Positions 11,676-22,296 of a stretch of DNA of 64,000 nt are shown one piece after another. The DNA lies in NCBI RefSeq assembly GCF_019320115.1, contig NC_089598.1, positions 26,951,491-27,015,490 on the forward strand. The letters are read 5' to 3'. A program made the position numbers and the translations under genes. The stretch's first letter is position 1; every line of letters starts with the position of its first letter. Under the pieces are notes generated by a model. The model searched no databases. It was not told the origin of the DNA and was given only the letters and a program-made list of their open reading frames with translations. Source of the stretch: Miscanthus floridulus. Lineage: Eukaryota > Streptophyta > Magnoliopsida > Poales > Poaceae.

Positions 11676-11850
11676 TTCTCGGCTAATACCCCGCGGCTCT
11701 TGCCTGACGACGGCGGTGGATTGTATTGTTTGCCCTAGCTAGAGCTAGCTAGCTATTGCTGCGGTGCGTGAGTGCTTCCTGGCGCTTCTGCGTTTCTCTT
11801 GTTCCGCTGCTCTGCAGTGATGGGGGTTGGGATGGTGGCTTCTGCGAGGG

Positions 11851-11860
11851 TTTATATATA
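11851..11860 (-). promoter_or_regulatory. TATA box of the BAHD acyltransferase gene
   Basis: Read on the minus strand this is TATATATAAA, about 175 bp before the ATG at 11675, implying a 5' UTR of roughly 140-150 nt. It is the only well-formed TATA motif close to the gene. The DNA just upstream (11885-12055) is duplicated at 33744-33866. Confidence 0.6.
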
Positions 11861-12663
11861 GGAAGGGCTGAAGAAGCCGTCTACGGCCGCGGGGGTCGGG
11901 GGACGATGGACTGGATACGCTTGGGTTGGTGGCTGGGCGGCTGGCCGGGTATGTTACTTGTAGAAGTGCGCGCCAATTTCGCATGTGTAAAAAGTATGGG
12001 ATTCTTGACTCGGTTGACTGCATCTGCATGCATGCTCCAAAGCGAATGGAGAACCAAGACCTGAAAGTGGTATATATGCTGGCACATATTTTCTTGTCTG
12101 GGGTCTGGGATGATGAGATGCTGTGAATTGTGAGGCACGCCAAGCAAAAAGACATATACTTCTCCTCAGTTCAAAATTATAGTTCACTTTGCTACCTTTC
12201 ACTAAGGGAATCAGGAGGGGCACTCGGCAAAGCCTAAAAAACCCTCGGTAAAGGGTTTGTCGAGTGTCGACACTCGGCAAACGACACTCGGCGAATTTTA
12301 GTCGGCAAATAGACTTTGCCGAGTGTTTTTTGTCGGGCACTCGGCAAAGACTTCGCCGAGTGCCAAAAAAACACCCGGCAAAATAAAAATGCGAAAAACC
12401 CAAAAATAATAGCAAAAAAACCCAATTTTTTTTTCGGGGGAGGCCACCACCGGCCAGCGCGCGCCCGCCTCCATTGAAGTCGCTGCATTTTTGCGCAAAA
12501 TCCACGGCTAACGCGGCCAGCGGGATTCAAACTCACGACCTCTCCCTAACGTCTCTGCTGCTCTACCACTGCACTACACTATCACTTATGTCTTGATTCC
12601 GTTATCTATCCTCATATATTATACTAAACCGAGAGTAAATTGCTTGTTTAAGGCCCTAAACGA

Positions 12664-13110
12664 ATTCAAATCAAAAAGTGGTCAACTATAAAGTTTCATA
12701 ACTTTTCGAGATCTACAATTTTCATTTAGGAAGTTTTTCCATCCGAGGTCGTTTGAAAAATTCGAATTTCAAATTTGAGAGATTCAAACGTAGTTTTGCA
12801 TGATAAGATGATTTCAAATCAAAAAGTTGTCAACTACATAGTTTCATAACTTTTGGAGATCTACAATTTTCATTTAGGAAGTTTTTCCATCCGAGGTCTT
12901 TTGAAAAATTCAAATTTTAAAATTTTCAAATTCAAACGTTGTTTTTGCATGACAAAATGATTTCAAATCAAAATGTTGCCAACTATAAAATTTCATAACT
13001 TCTCAAGATCTACAAAGTTTATTTTGGTCATTTGTTCATCCGACATAGTAGTAGTAACATTGTTCACAAATCTTATATATCTCTCTTCTACTTTGATGAA
13101 ACTAATATGA
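12664..13110. repeat. three tandem 148-bp units inside the CACTA element
   Basis: Units start near 12664, 12812 and 12961. Each contains TTCAAATCAAAAAG, GTTTCATAACTTTT, GAGATCTACAA and TTCCATCCGAGGTC-like phrases, and the third is more diverged. Confidence 0.75.
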
Positions 13111-13195
13111 GAGATGTAGATTTTATGAACAACGTTATTGTCGCTTTATCAAATGAAGAAATGACCAAAATAAACTTTGTAGATCTTGAGAAGTT
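12997..13195. repeat. 35-bp inverted repeat (hairpin arms) inside the CACTA element
   Basis: The arm at 12997-13031 (starting AACTTCTCAAGATCTACAAA) is the exact reverse complement of the arm at 13161-13195, separated by about 129 bp. It overlaps the last tandem unit. Confidence 0.8.
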
Positions 13196-13660
13196 ATACA
13201 ACTTTGTAGATGAAACTGAGAGCATTTTGCCATGTAACGAAAAAAACACTCGGCAAAATACATCTTTACCGAGTGCCAGAAAAAAGGCACTCGGCAAAGA
13301 CGAATTTTGTCGAGTGTATTTTATTTGGCACTCGGCAAAGACCGTCTTTGCCGAGTGTAGTCTTTGCCGAGTGCCCGACAAAATACACTCGGCAAAGCCT
13401 CCGGCACTCGGCAAAGTGCCGGTTTCCGGTAGTGTTTGTTTGAAGTCACACATCTCTAACCTTGATTGAGTTTATAGTAAAATGCACAACATCATATATT
13501 AGTTTTATTAAAATCTTCATATTAGATATGTCTTGCTAGTGCATTCAGTTGAACTTGTGGACGCTTAAATCTTCATGGACAGGCAGTAAAACATTGATTC
13601 CTTTTCGTTGATCATATACACTTGTGTGGAGATTGTTGTACATGGGGTGAGAAAATATAA

Positions 13661-13770
13661 GGGCCTGTTTGGTTTGTTCTCCACCGCTGCGCTTCCAAGC
13701 GTCCGATTTTGCACGTCTGGGCCAGGATCAGATGCCTGGTACGGTGGTAGGGCACGAACCAAACAGGCCT
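13661..13770. mobile_element. 110-bp MITE with GGCCTGTTTGGTT ends
   Basis: The outer ends GGGCCTGTTTGGTTTGT and the inverse of AGGCCTGTTTGGTTCGT form terminal inverted repeats of about 17 bp. A diverged copy with the same flanking DNA lies at 14451-14561. Confidence 0.7.
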
Positions 13771-14450
13771 AAAGTTTCGATAAGAAACGGAGAGAACCTT
13801 TGTATCATGCTACATTCGTATATGTATGATTGCATAGATTAGTGTCTGAACTAGATTATATGTTCGGTGATTGAGGTTCAATTCTTGACAAGGTTTTGTT
13901 CGTCCGCATGACTCATTTAGTTGTTTTCTATGATATTTTGATGTTATGTGATTTTTTGTCTAATTTGAGCAAAATAATGTTGCTAGTTAGTATATATATT
14001 TGAGACTTCACTTATTTTTTGCTAGAGTTCAAATCTTTGTGTTCTATTGCACAGTTTAGTTAAAGACATCAGGAATGCGATGGGTAGTGTTAGAGGGATC
14101 TCGCACTAGGACAGGTAGGGCTCGAGCTCCTCTATGATCATTTAAATAGTGGAGACCCTCTTAATTCCTACAAATTTGCAACCATTGAAGATTGAAAGGA
14201 TGAGAGAAGACGATGAGAGAAAACCTCTCTAGTAGTCGTTCCTCGATCCACTCCTGAGTAGTGTAGTTATAAGGTCTAATCTACAATAAGGAAAGCTTGC
14301 ACGGTTTCCCTGTGGTTTGAGTTGCCAGTTCATTGAGTTGAACTTGTGTGGACGTTAAAATCTTCATGAACATGCAGTAAAATATTGATTCTTTTTCGTG
14401 GATCATATACACTTGTGTGAAGACTGTTGTACACCGGATGACAAGAAAAG

Positions 14451-14561
14451 GGCATGTTTGGTTTCCTCCCCCCGAGCTGCCTGGCCCACGCCTCTGATTT
14501 TGAGCGCCTAGGCCAGGATCAGATGCCCGGTGGCAATGCGCGAGCCAAACGAGCCCAAAGT
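14451..14561. mobile_element. second copy of the 110-bp MITE
   Basis: It matches the element at 13661 in its interior (GGCCAGGATCAGATGCC) and in its flanks (ATCATATACACTTGTGTG before it). The element and its surroundings were therefore duplicated together, and this is not a second independent insertion. Confidence 0.65.
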
Positions 14562-14692
14562 TTCCATAAGAAACTGAGAGGGCCTTTGTATCGTGCTGCA
14601 TTCATATGTATGGTTACATCTAGATTAGTGTCTGAACTAGATTATACATTTGGCGATTGAGGTTTTGTTCTGCCTCATGGCTCATTTAGTCA

Positions 14693-16085
14693 CACTACTA
14701 CACAAAAGATTATGCGCAGCGTTGCATTTTTGCACTCGGTGGCGGTCACCTATTTTCGCCCGCTGCGGTAAATGCCACGATTTACCGCGGCGGGCATTTT
14801 TTATTTACCGTGGCGGGCACTTTTGCCCGTCACGGTAAATCGATTTGCCGTAGCGGGCGTCTTAAGATGCCCGCCATGGAAAATATGTATTTTCCGTGGC
14901 GGGCATCCTATAATGCCCGCCACGGTAAATGGCCGAGGCCCAACAGGCCCAGGGCGAGGCCCAATAACTGGTCTCCATATAAAATGAGCACGTTAGGAGT
15001 TTAGGGTTTCAGTTCACTCACTCCTCTCCACCGATAGCGCCGCAGTCACTCCTCTCCTGTCGCGAGCCTCTCTCCTCCCGTCTCCTCCCGTCACCATCTC
15101 CTTCCACTGCATATCCACCAGCACGGCGCTCTCCCTCCCTCTCTTCTCTCCCACCGATCCCTCCCTCTCCCTCCTCTCTCTCTCTTCCGATCCTCTAGCA
15201 CAGGGCGCGGGGCGTTGAGCGTGGTGGCTCGTGGGACGGCAACGATGAGCCCGTCCTGAGGCGGATCTGGCCGGTGACGGCGCGCAGTGACCGGATCCGG
15301 CCGGTGACGACGTCCCGAGGCGGATCCGGTCAGTGGTGGTGCGCGGTGGCCGGATCCGCCGGGCGAGGACGGTTCTGCGCGGCGGCCTCCCTCCACCACG
15401 GCCACGACGCCGGGATCCACCACAGCCACGACGTAGGGACCTCCACCACGGCGGGCGAGGACGCGTCGGCGCGACGGCCTCCCTCCACCACGGCAGGATC
15501 TCCACCACAGCCACGACGCCGGGATCCACCACGGCCACGACGCTGGGACCTCCACCACCGCGGGCGAGGACGCGTCGGCGCGGCGGCCTCCCTCCACCAC
15601 GGCGCGGCGGGATCCGCAAGGAGGCGTCGGCGTGGTCCCCTGCGAGCGACTGGCGAGGTGGTGGCGGCCCTGCAGTGGCGTCGGCGTGTCCAGCCGGCTT
15701 CTCCAGAGACGCTGGGGCCTGGCCGGCTACTCCTCTTCTCCCTCCCCGAGCGGAACAGATCTGCAGCCGTGGGAAGCCCGGATCTGTCGCCGGTGGGCTC
15801 GCCAGTGGGCTCGAGAACGGGCTCGCCGGCGGGCTCCTGGTTTTTTTTGTTTTTTTAAATGATTAACCGCAGCGGGCATCCTAACGTGCCCGCCGTGGTA
15901 AAAGTATATTTACCGCGGCGGGCACGTTACACCGCCCGCCGCGGTAAATCGGTTAACCGTGGCGGGCAAGGCCGCCCGCCGCGGTTAAGCCACGATTTTA
16001 CCGTGGCCTCTAGGCCGCGGTGGACGGCTTTGCCCGCCGCGGAAAACCGAAAACGTCCGCCTCCAGTAAAGTTTGTGTAGTAGTG
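14693..16085. mobile_element. complete CACTA element (1393 bp) with an internal gene-like segment
   Basis: The termini CACTACTACACAAA and TTTGTGTAGTAGTG are perfect inverses over 14 bp and are flanked by the 3-bp duplication TCA. The subterminal regions hold repeated TTTACCGCGGCGGGC motifs in both orientations. The middle (about 14930-15860) is different DNA: a TATAAAA at about 14978, a TTAGGGTTT, then a very GC-rich stretch with a repeated CCTCCCTCCACCACGGC phrase and long but low-complexity open frames. It has no transposase and depends on an autonomous relative. Confidence 0.9.
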
Positions 16086-16779
16086 TCATTTTCTATGATA
16101 TTTTGATGTTATGTGTGATTTTTTATGACAAGCTTGGAAGAGTTCAACCGGTGAGCTGGAACAGCGTGGGGAGGAGATAAAGGAAGGGATGGGAATAGTG
16201 AGTGGGTCCTACACATACAATAAAATGGTATTCAAAATAGAAAAAGAGACTAGATTACTGTATGGTTTGCCTATTATACTAATATGTTGCTATACTTGGC
16301 TTGACTGATAGCCAAGCTTATTAAATTTGCTCTAACTAGTGTGGTGGTGGAGTTGCGAAGAAGTGAGTGTGTGGTTCCAACAACCAGGATTAGTGCACGG
16401 ATTTCGAAATAGATAAATAACCTTGTGCATGCATCCTTGGGTTGGTGCAGGAAATAAATATAATACCTACTTATTAAAAAGGAGATACCCTGGCAAATAC
16501 TCAAGTTCACTGCCCGCGTTTTTATCGTCTGGAAGTCTAAAAAAGGTATATATGCCTGCTGGGCTACGAGTAAATGTCATGGCTGCATATAGCTTTACGA
16601 TGACCATTCATTTTCCAAAGGAAACGACATCGCATTTACCACGGGGTTCTTCTCTAGTCTACTAGTCAAAAAGATGGGCCACAGAGTTAGCACTTCATCG
16701 TAAAAAAAGAAAACAAAAGAAGCGTATCCTGCAACAGGCGATGATCACCGGTCAATATTGGTCCAAAGATGGTTGGTGG
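16086..16779. repeat. duplicated block A, left part (copy at 34540-35092)
   Basis: Non-coding DNA with phrases such as GTGTGGTTCCAACAACC, GCAGGAAATAAATATAAT and CAACAGGCGATGATCAC, shared in the same order with 34540-35092. Parts also match 21630-21770. Confidence 0.75.
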
Positions 16780-17485
16780 CAGGGCTCCACAAAATACTAG
16801 CATCGCTCGACTCGTGTCCGGCTCGACTCGGTTCAACTCGGCTCGTTTTAACTTTTTCACGAGCTGAGCTGAAAGTCTAGTTCATTGTTTTAACGAGCCA
16901 GCTCGAGTCAGCTCAAACGAGCTGAGGCCTATCAGCCTACGATCATGAATCCAGAAGATGATGATGCTGACCTAGAAGTATACACCTATTCCATTGATAT
17001 ATAATCCTTATTTTCAGGTGTTTCATATGAATTTTGATTTTATAATTGTTGTGGTACTTAAATGTTGATTTATGGATTGTTTTCTAGAAAGAAGATGATG
17101 ATGCTGACATTGAATTTGTGGACTTTCCTAAATCTGTGGTGGCAAGCAACTAGTAAGTATACTAGAATTGCATGGATCATGAATGGACCAGCTATGTTGC
17201 ATGGTTGATACTTTTGTTGAACCTGATATGTATTAATCATGTATGGTTGCATAATGGTGGACATCATCTTCTGAAATTATTATGACATGAACATTATAAA
17301 CATGTGTGTCATATTTTTTTAGTAGCCCATGAGCTAAACGAGCTAGCTCGAGCTCGCTAACAAGCCAAGCTAAGCTATCTCTCTAGCTAGTAATATTAAC
17401 GAGCCGAGCCGAGCGGGCTCGTTAGCTTAACAAAGCAGCTCGAGCTAGACCAAGGCGAGCCAAGCCGGCTTGATATCTAGCCCTA
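16780..17485. mobile_element. non-autonomous hAT element (706 bp)
   Basis: The element starts CAGGGCT and ends with the inverse of TAGGGCT. It is flanked by the exact 8-bp duplication GTTGGTGG (16772-16779 and 17486-17493), diagnostic of hAT insertion. Both subterminal regions are rich in GCTCGACTCG and GAGCCGAGC-type repeats. In the paralogous block the site is empty, with a single GTTGGTGG at 35085-35092. Two short DDDAD-type coding scraps inside are too small to be called. Confidence 0.88.
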
Positions 17486-17644
17486 GTTGGTGGATAGACG
17501 AACCAATACCAGTGAGAAAGTGCCGAGCGGCTTGCAAGCAGGCCAAAAAATGACTCAGTCCTGCTCCTTATTTCTCCGACCCGGCCGAATCCAACTTTGC
17601 AAGGTAAAGAATGCATCAAACGGTTTTGACACGGTTCTTATAAT

Positions 17645-17797
17645 TTTTTTTTGCGAGATCCATTTACAGACGCAGACGCTTACATATACAAACACCCACC
17701 CACCCATGTAAACACACATATGCACACTATTTGTCTATGAGCATCTCCGAAAAACTGAGTTAGATCAACAAATCTCGAGATCGACGAAGTCATCGTG
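17645..17797 (-). mobile_element. SINE-like retroposon, ~150 bp
   Basis: This segment is present here but absent from the paralogous block (site near 35247), so it is an insertion. On the minus strand it ends in CTCGC followed by eight A residues, as a poly(A)-tailed retroposon would. No clear target duplication was found. Confidence 0.4.
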
Positions 17798-18210
17798 CAC
17801 AAATTTCTTGCATCACGAAGAAGCCCTAATTGGACACAGAAACACACGACACGTAATACACGGATTGTTTTTGTCGTCATGGCAAATGAAATGTCCACTA
17901 AGCCTCGAGATCGATCTACAGGTAGTATAATAGTACGTGTGATGGAGCAAGTGGTACGACCGTTGAGCGCTGGACGACATTTAGTAATTAGGACACTACA
18001 GAGCGCTGGACTACTATACGGGAATACGGGATCGTTGTACCTACCCCCGGAGCTCCGGCTACCCGACGCAAGCAAGGTACACGTAGAGAAGTGGTCGCAA
18101 TTTTTTTTACTGGAAACGTTACAAATTTTATTTCGCTTGCCGACCGATGCAAGGAACGTAGAATTAAGAACAAGATCACCTGGTTGGTGGCCGGTAGCAA
18201 TGGGGAAGGT

Positions 18211-18233
18211 TACACACACACACACACACACAC
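18211..18233. repeat. (AC)n microsatellite
   Basis: About eleven uninterrupted AC units are read directly in the sequence. Confidence 0.9.
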
Positions 18234-18250
18234 TACGCGTCGATCAATTG

Positions 18251-18960
18251 CATGCTGCACGCTAAACTACTGTTCCTACCGCTCCTGTGCACAAATTTGT
18301 GAACCGACAGTTGATGATTAGCTAGGTTATTACTCCTTGTGGTGTAACTTACCTAACTGTCATCAGTATGGATATATAAAGGGGTGAATAGGAAGACCAT
18401 TTCTCTCTGGCCAAGGGCAAAGCTATATTGAGCAAAGTAGGTGCGGCCGCATGCATCCACACAAAGATAAAAAAAAATAGTGATACGAGGTAAATTTTTC
18501 ATCATATTTGTTCCTTGCATTGCTACCATTTTATAGAACTTTGCACTGATAAGACAAGTGCATATCCTCGTATATTTGCTCTGACTCCGTCCCTGTCTCT
18601 ACCCATATGAACTTTCCAAGTTAAATCATGCACATCAAGCTGTTTAAATACTAAATGGACAGTAAGACACAACACCCGATATGCGCGTATCATATCGGGT
18701 TTGTGAAGGCATGCATGTAAAATGCCACCCCGAATCCTCGACATCCATAGTATATCATATAGGAGTAGATTAGATTTAACAAGTGGTACTGCTGAGCGCT
18801 TGACATTTAGGACCAGGAGAGGAGTCAAATAGAATTGTGCCTACCCTACGCAAGGTACACGCAGAAGGTGCTTGCTATTCTTTACTGAAATTTTATTTTG
18901 CTTTGCCAGGTGATGCAAGGAACGTAAAAGAATATATAAGATCACCTGGCTGGTAGCAAT
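18251..18960. other. no gene; includes third copy of block A segment
   Basis: This is non-coding DNA. The last 190 bp repeat 17930-18210 in shortened form. Nothing else is recognisable. Confidence 0.4.
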
Positions 18961-21095
18961 CACTACGTACAAAAACGTTTTTCGGGGCGGCTGGTAATCG
19001 TTTGTAGGGGCGGTTTTGCCAGCCGCCCCTATGAAAGGGTGGCTACAAATCATGCATTTGTAGGGGCGGTTCCTAGACTGTCCCTACAAATCAATTTATA
19101 GGGGTGATTGGTACTGTAGCCGCCCCTACAAATCAATTTATAGGGACGGTCTGGGAACACCAGCCGCCCCTACAAATCGATTTGTAGGGGCGGCTACAGT
19201 ACCAACCGCCCCTACAAATTATTTTTCTATAAAAAAATTTTACAATTCAAATTCGACAGAAGGGCTGCTTAGCATACAGTTATTCATCTTAGCACTTTCA
19301 CAAAGACATGAAAGACATGAAAATGATACTGAGATACATGGATGATTTTTCCTTTTTGATATCATAGTGCTTAGCATACAGTTGGTATGATATTCCAGGA
19401 AGTATCACAATATAAACTTTGGTGATATTCATGGATTACAGAACAAGTGAACACACAATAAATTTACAGAACAAGTGAACACACAATATAAACTTTGATG
19501 TTATAATTAAGACTTCGCAGGGACATATGTAATCCCTGGCTCCTATACTTACTGTTGTTGTTGCTGCTGTGGTGGTGGAGCTTGAAACCTTTGTGGTTGC
19601 CGCTCAAACTCTTGCTGTTGAAGTGCTATAGCTAGCTCCAGATCAGAGCTGCAAGCATAGGAGGGCCAATGTGGTAGCGTTAGAATTTAGATAACACATC
19701 CAAAGTGACTCAGGAGTGCACATCTATGATGATTCAGCACGTTGAGCACATTCAAAATCACAGTAAGGCATATATTGGTCATTCAAGTACATGCTAAGCC
19801 GATAGTCCAATACACAATGACAGAAAAACCATCAAATAGTCGAAGTTCAAGAAAGTTATTGCGCTTGGTTAAGAGCAACAATCAACAGATCAGAAAAGAA
19901 ACTATAGCTTCAACTAGCATATCATTTATAGCCCTACTGACGGACATTTTCTGCATAGTACCATTCATACAAGATTCACATGGTTGCTGAAATCCAAACT
20001 AGGAATGTTGTATACACACACAACAATAAAGCACATTGAGAAAAACAGGTAGGAAGAGCATGCTTTCTAGAAGTGTTGTCAAATTGAGCAAGATAATCCT
20101 GTGAACAAAGATAAATTTGAACTAGTTAACATTAATGTACCTAATAACAACTACAACAGTTTATTGATGTTATACATACAACAGTACTCATCATAGCTTG
20201 CTGTTCATTCCATGAATCATTTCTTGGAGTTTCAGCCTTAAAGGGTGTGAAGTTGCTGGTAAGAAAAACCCCATCTCCATTCACCTAATGATTGTCAGTT
20301 GAGAATGAAAAAGATCAGTAAATATTTTGATCTCAAGCGAGAATTAAAATAATCACAGGAGTTAACATACCTCATCCAACCTTTGCCATACCAAATCAGC
20401 TCCCCTGAAAATAAATCAATTTAAGTGTGAAGCGAAATATAGTAATTCTTGCATTGTACAAAGAGATTCATGCATGTACAAAAGTCAATAACAAAAAAAA
20501 AATCTCACATTGATGTTCTGTGGCCTTGTCATCCACGGAAGGGCTGCTTTCCCCAGTCTTGTCAGTCTGCTCAGCAAGAACCACCTCCCCCTCATACTAA
20601 TCTACTATAGTCCAACACTCCAACTCCAATCCGATACAACCAAGCAAATCAAAACGTAAATAAAATGAATGTTAAATTTACATGTAAAAAAGGAATGTCA
20701 CTTTTTAAAAATCATAAAAGGGGTTTTTTACGACCCTATAAACAATTGGATCCCTCCCAATATTAGGACCGATTTTGTTTCCTAACCCTGAGAGCAAGCC
20801 AAAGAAGCATTCCTCAACTGCCAATGTTAACATGTTCCTCAACAATTTAATATTTTGGCAAATAAATTGGCAAGAATCCATTGACAAAAAGAATTCACAT
20901 AACAAAATCAGTAGTTTCTTTATCTAAGCAGGCAATACGTCCTCAGAAACTAGAAGCGTGTGTGCCTAGTATATATAGTTCCAGCAATGATAGTATTCTA
21001 ACTAGCATATTGCTACAAGAGTGTGAAGCTCTGCATACTTACCAAGTGGCACTTTAAGCCCCTCTGAAACAGCATCCCTTATAGGGCTAGGAAGT
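18961..21095 (-). mobile_element. CACTA element remnant with transposase exons
   Basis: The left terminus is CACTACGTACAAAAACG, followed by alternating GGGGCGGC subterminal repeats to about 19230. Minus-strand coding remnants follow. At about 19550-19650 the sequence reads ELAIALQQQEFERQPQRF then a poly-Gln tract. At 21050-21095 it reads LQQLPSPIRDAVSEGLKVPLG followed by a GTAAGTATG donor. Both resemble the C-terminal part of plant CACTA (Transposase_24-type) proteins. The right terminus is missing, and the remnant stops where the duplicated block at 21098 begins. The strand given is that of the coding remnants. Confidence 0.65.
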
Positions 21096-21097
21096 TG

Positions 21098-21770
21098 TTG
21101 TAGAGCTCCTCTATGATCATTTAAATAGTGGAGACCCTCTTAATTCCTACAAATTTGCAACCATTGAGGATTGAAAGGATGAGAGAAGACGACGAGAGAA
21201 AGCCTCTCTAGTAGCCGTTCCTCGATCCACTCCTGAGTAGTGTAGTTATAAGGTCTACAATAAGGAAAGCTTAAGAAAAGCTATTGGAAACCAAAAGAGC
21301 TTGGTGGCTGTGACCAAAACTTGCACGGAAAATTTTGTTTCCTCGATGTTAGATGTTTTTTTTTTGGGTTGCTACTTGATAGGGATATCCACCATAAGAG
21401 CAAGTATAATAATACACCTCAGCAAATGTCTAGGTTCAGGAGAAAGAAGCTACTTGTTGTGAATTCCAGTGCCGAGAGCTTGCACGGTTCCCTGTGGTTT
21501 GAGTTGCCAGTGCATTGAGTTGAACTTGTGGACGTTAAAATCTTCATGAACATGCAGTAAAATATTGATTCTTTTTCGTGGATCATATACACTTGTGTGA
21601 AGACTGTTATACACCGGATGAGAAGAAAAGGGCAGGGATGGGAAGAGTGAGTGGGTCCTACACATATAATAAAATGGTATTCAGAACAGGAAAAGAGACT
21701 AGATTACTGTATGGTTTGTCTATTATACTAATATGCTGCTATACTTGGCTTGACTGATAGCTGCGGGCTG
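21098..21770. repeat. composite copy of 14.1-14.45 kb and 16.19-16.32 kb
   Basis: From 21098 (GAGCTCCTCTATGATCATTT) the DNA follows 14128-14310 and, after a private insertion of about 210 bp, 14320-14445. It then jumps to the equivalent of 16185 (AGGGATGGGAA) and follows it to about 16320. The MITE and CACTA copies between those points in the first locus are absent here. Confidence 0.75.
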
Positions 21771-21789
21771 GCCTGAATATACTATGTAT

Positions 21790-22210
21790 GAACAACTTAT
21801 CACTGCAACTTCTTATCATAACTTTTTACGTGACAACTTGTCATACAACTTCTTATCACTGCAACTTCTTATCATAACTTCTTAGAAAGTTACACAATTA
21901 TACTCATCACTTTTTACGTGACAACTTATCACTGCAACTTCTTATCATAACTTTTTTGAACTTTTTCAAAAAATTATTTCCGCAATTTTCTAAATTTAAA
22001 AAGTTACAAAGTTATACTCACGGAACTTTTATGCATAACTTTTCACGGAACAAATTATCACAACAACTTCTCATCATAACTTTTTTTACTTTCCTTTTTT
22101 AGGAAAAAATTATTTCCACAACTTTATTTTTTTAGGAAGTTACATAGTTATATTCATAACTTATGTGCATAACTTTTTACGAGACAACTTGTCATACAAC
22201 TTCTCAGTCT
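21790..22210. repeat. degenerate short-period repeat rich in ACAACTTCTTATCA
   Basis: Repeated variants of CAACTTCTTATCATAACTTTTT, TTACGTGACAACTTGTCAT and GTTACA(A/C)AGTTATACTCA (quoted in part) recur irregularly over 420 bp. No coding sequence. The DNA between 21761 and 22776 is bounded by the same direct repeat, starting GCTGCGGGCTGGCCTGAATA. Confidence 0.6.
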
Positions 22211-22296
22211 AAAGACAAGAAAATGGTTAGATTAATATGAAAACACAAGAAACAAAGAAAAAGAAAAACAAGAAAAGAAAACAAGCAATGAGAAAA

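Larger units (their letters stand above)
12200..13434. mobile_element. complete non-autonomous CACTA element (1235 bp)
   Basis: It begins CACTAAGGGAATCAGG and ends CCGGTAGTG, so both ends show the CACTA terminus. It is flanked on each side by the 3-bp duplication TTT. Both subterminal regions carry many copies of CACTCGGCAAAG and its inverse CTTTGCCGAGTG, the presumed transposase binding sites of this common grass family. The interior has no transposase. Instead it holds three 148-bp tandem units and a long inverted repeat. Confidence 0.9.
13520..14690. repeat. tandem duplication of a ~400-bp segment (13.52-13.92 and 14.32-14.69 kb)
   Basis: Both copies run from GAACTTGTGGACG-like DNA through CATGCAGTAAAATATTGATT, the MITE, and GTATGATTGCATAGATTAGTGTCTGAAC-like DNA (quoted in part) to TTGAGGTTTTGTTC. 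The spacer at 13.92-14.32 kb includes DNA that reappears at 21.1 kb. Confidence 0.7.
17494..18250. repeat. duplicated block A, right part (copies at 35093-35430 and 18770-18960)
   Basis: Shared phrases include CGAGCGGCTTGCAAGCAGGCC, ACACACGACACG and GACCGTTGAGCGCTGGACGAC. A shorter third copy (AGTGGTAC...GCAAGGAACGTA...GATCACCTGG) lies just downstream at 18770-18960. No coding frame is supported. Confidence 0.7.

Noticed and set aside
10353..11738. Long plus-strand frame of 461 codons and a minus-strand frame of 375 codons across the BAHD gene
   Set aside because: Both are Arg/Ala/His-rich shadows created by the high GC of the third codon positions of the real gene, with no domain.
15014..15866. 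Open frames of 160-200 codons inside the CACTA at 14693
   Set aside because: Several frames on both strands are open at once because of repeated GC-rich phrases. No conserved domain, so not called as genes.
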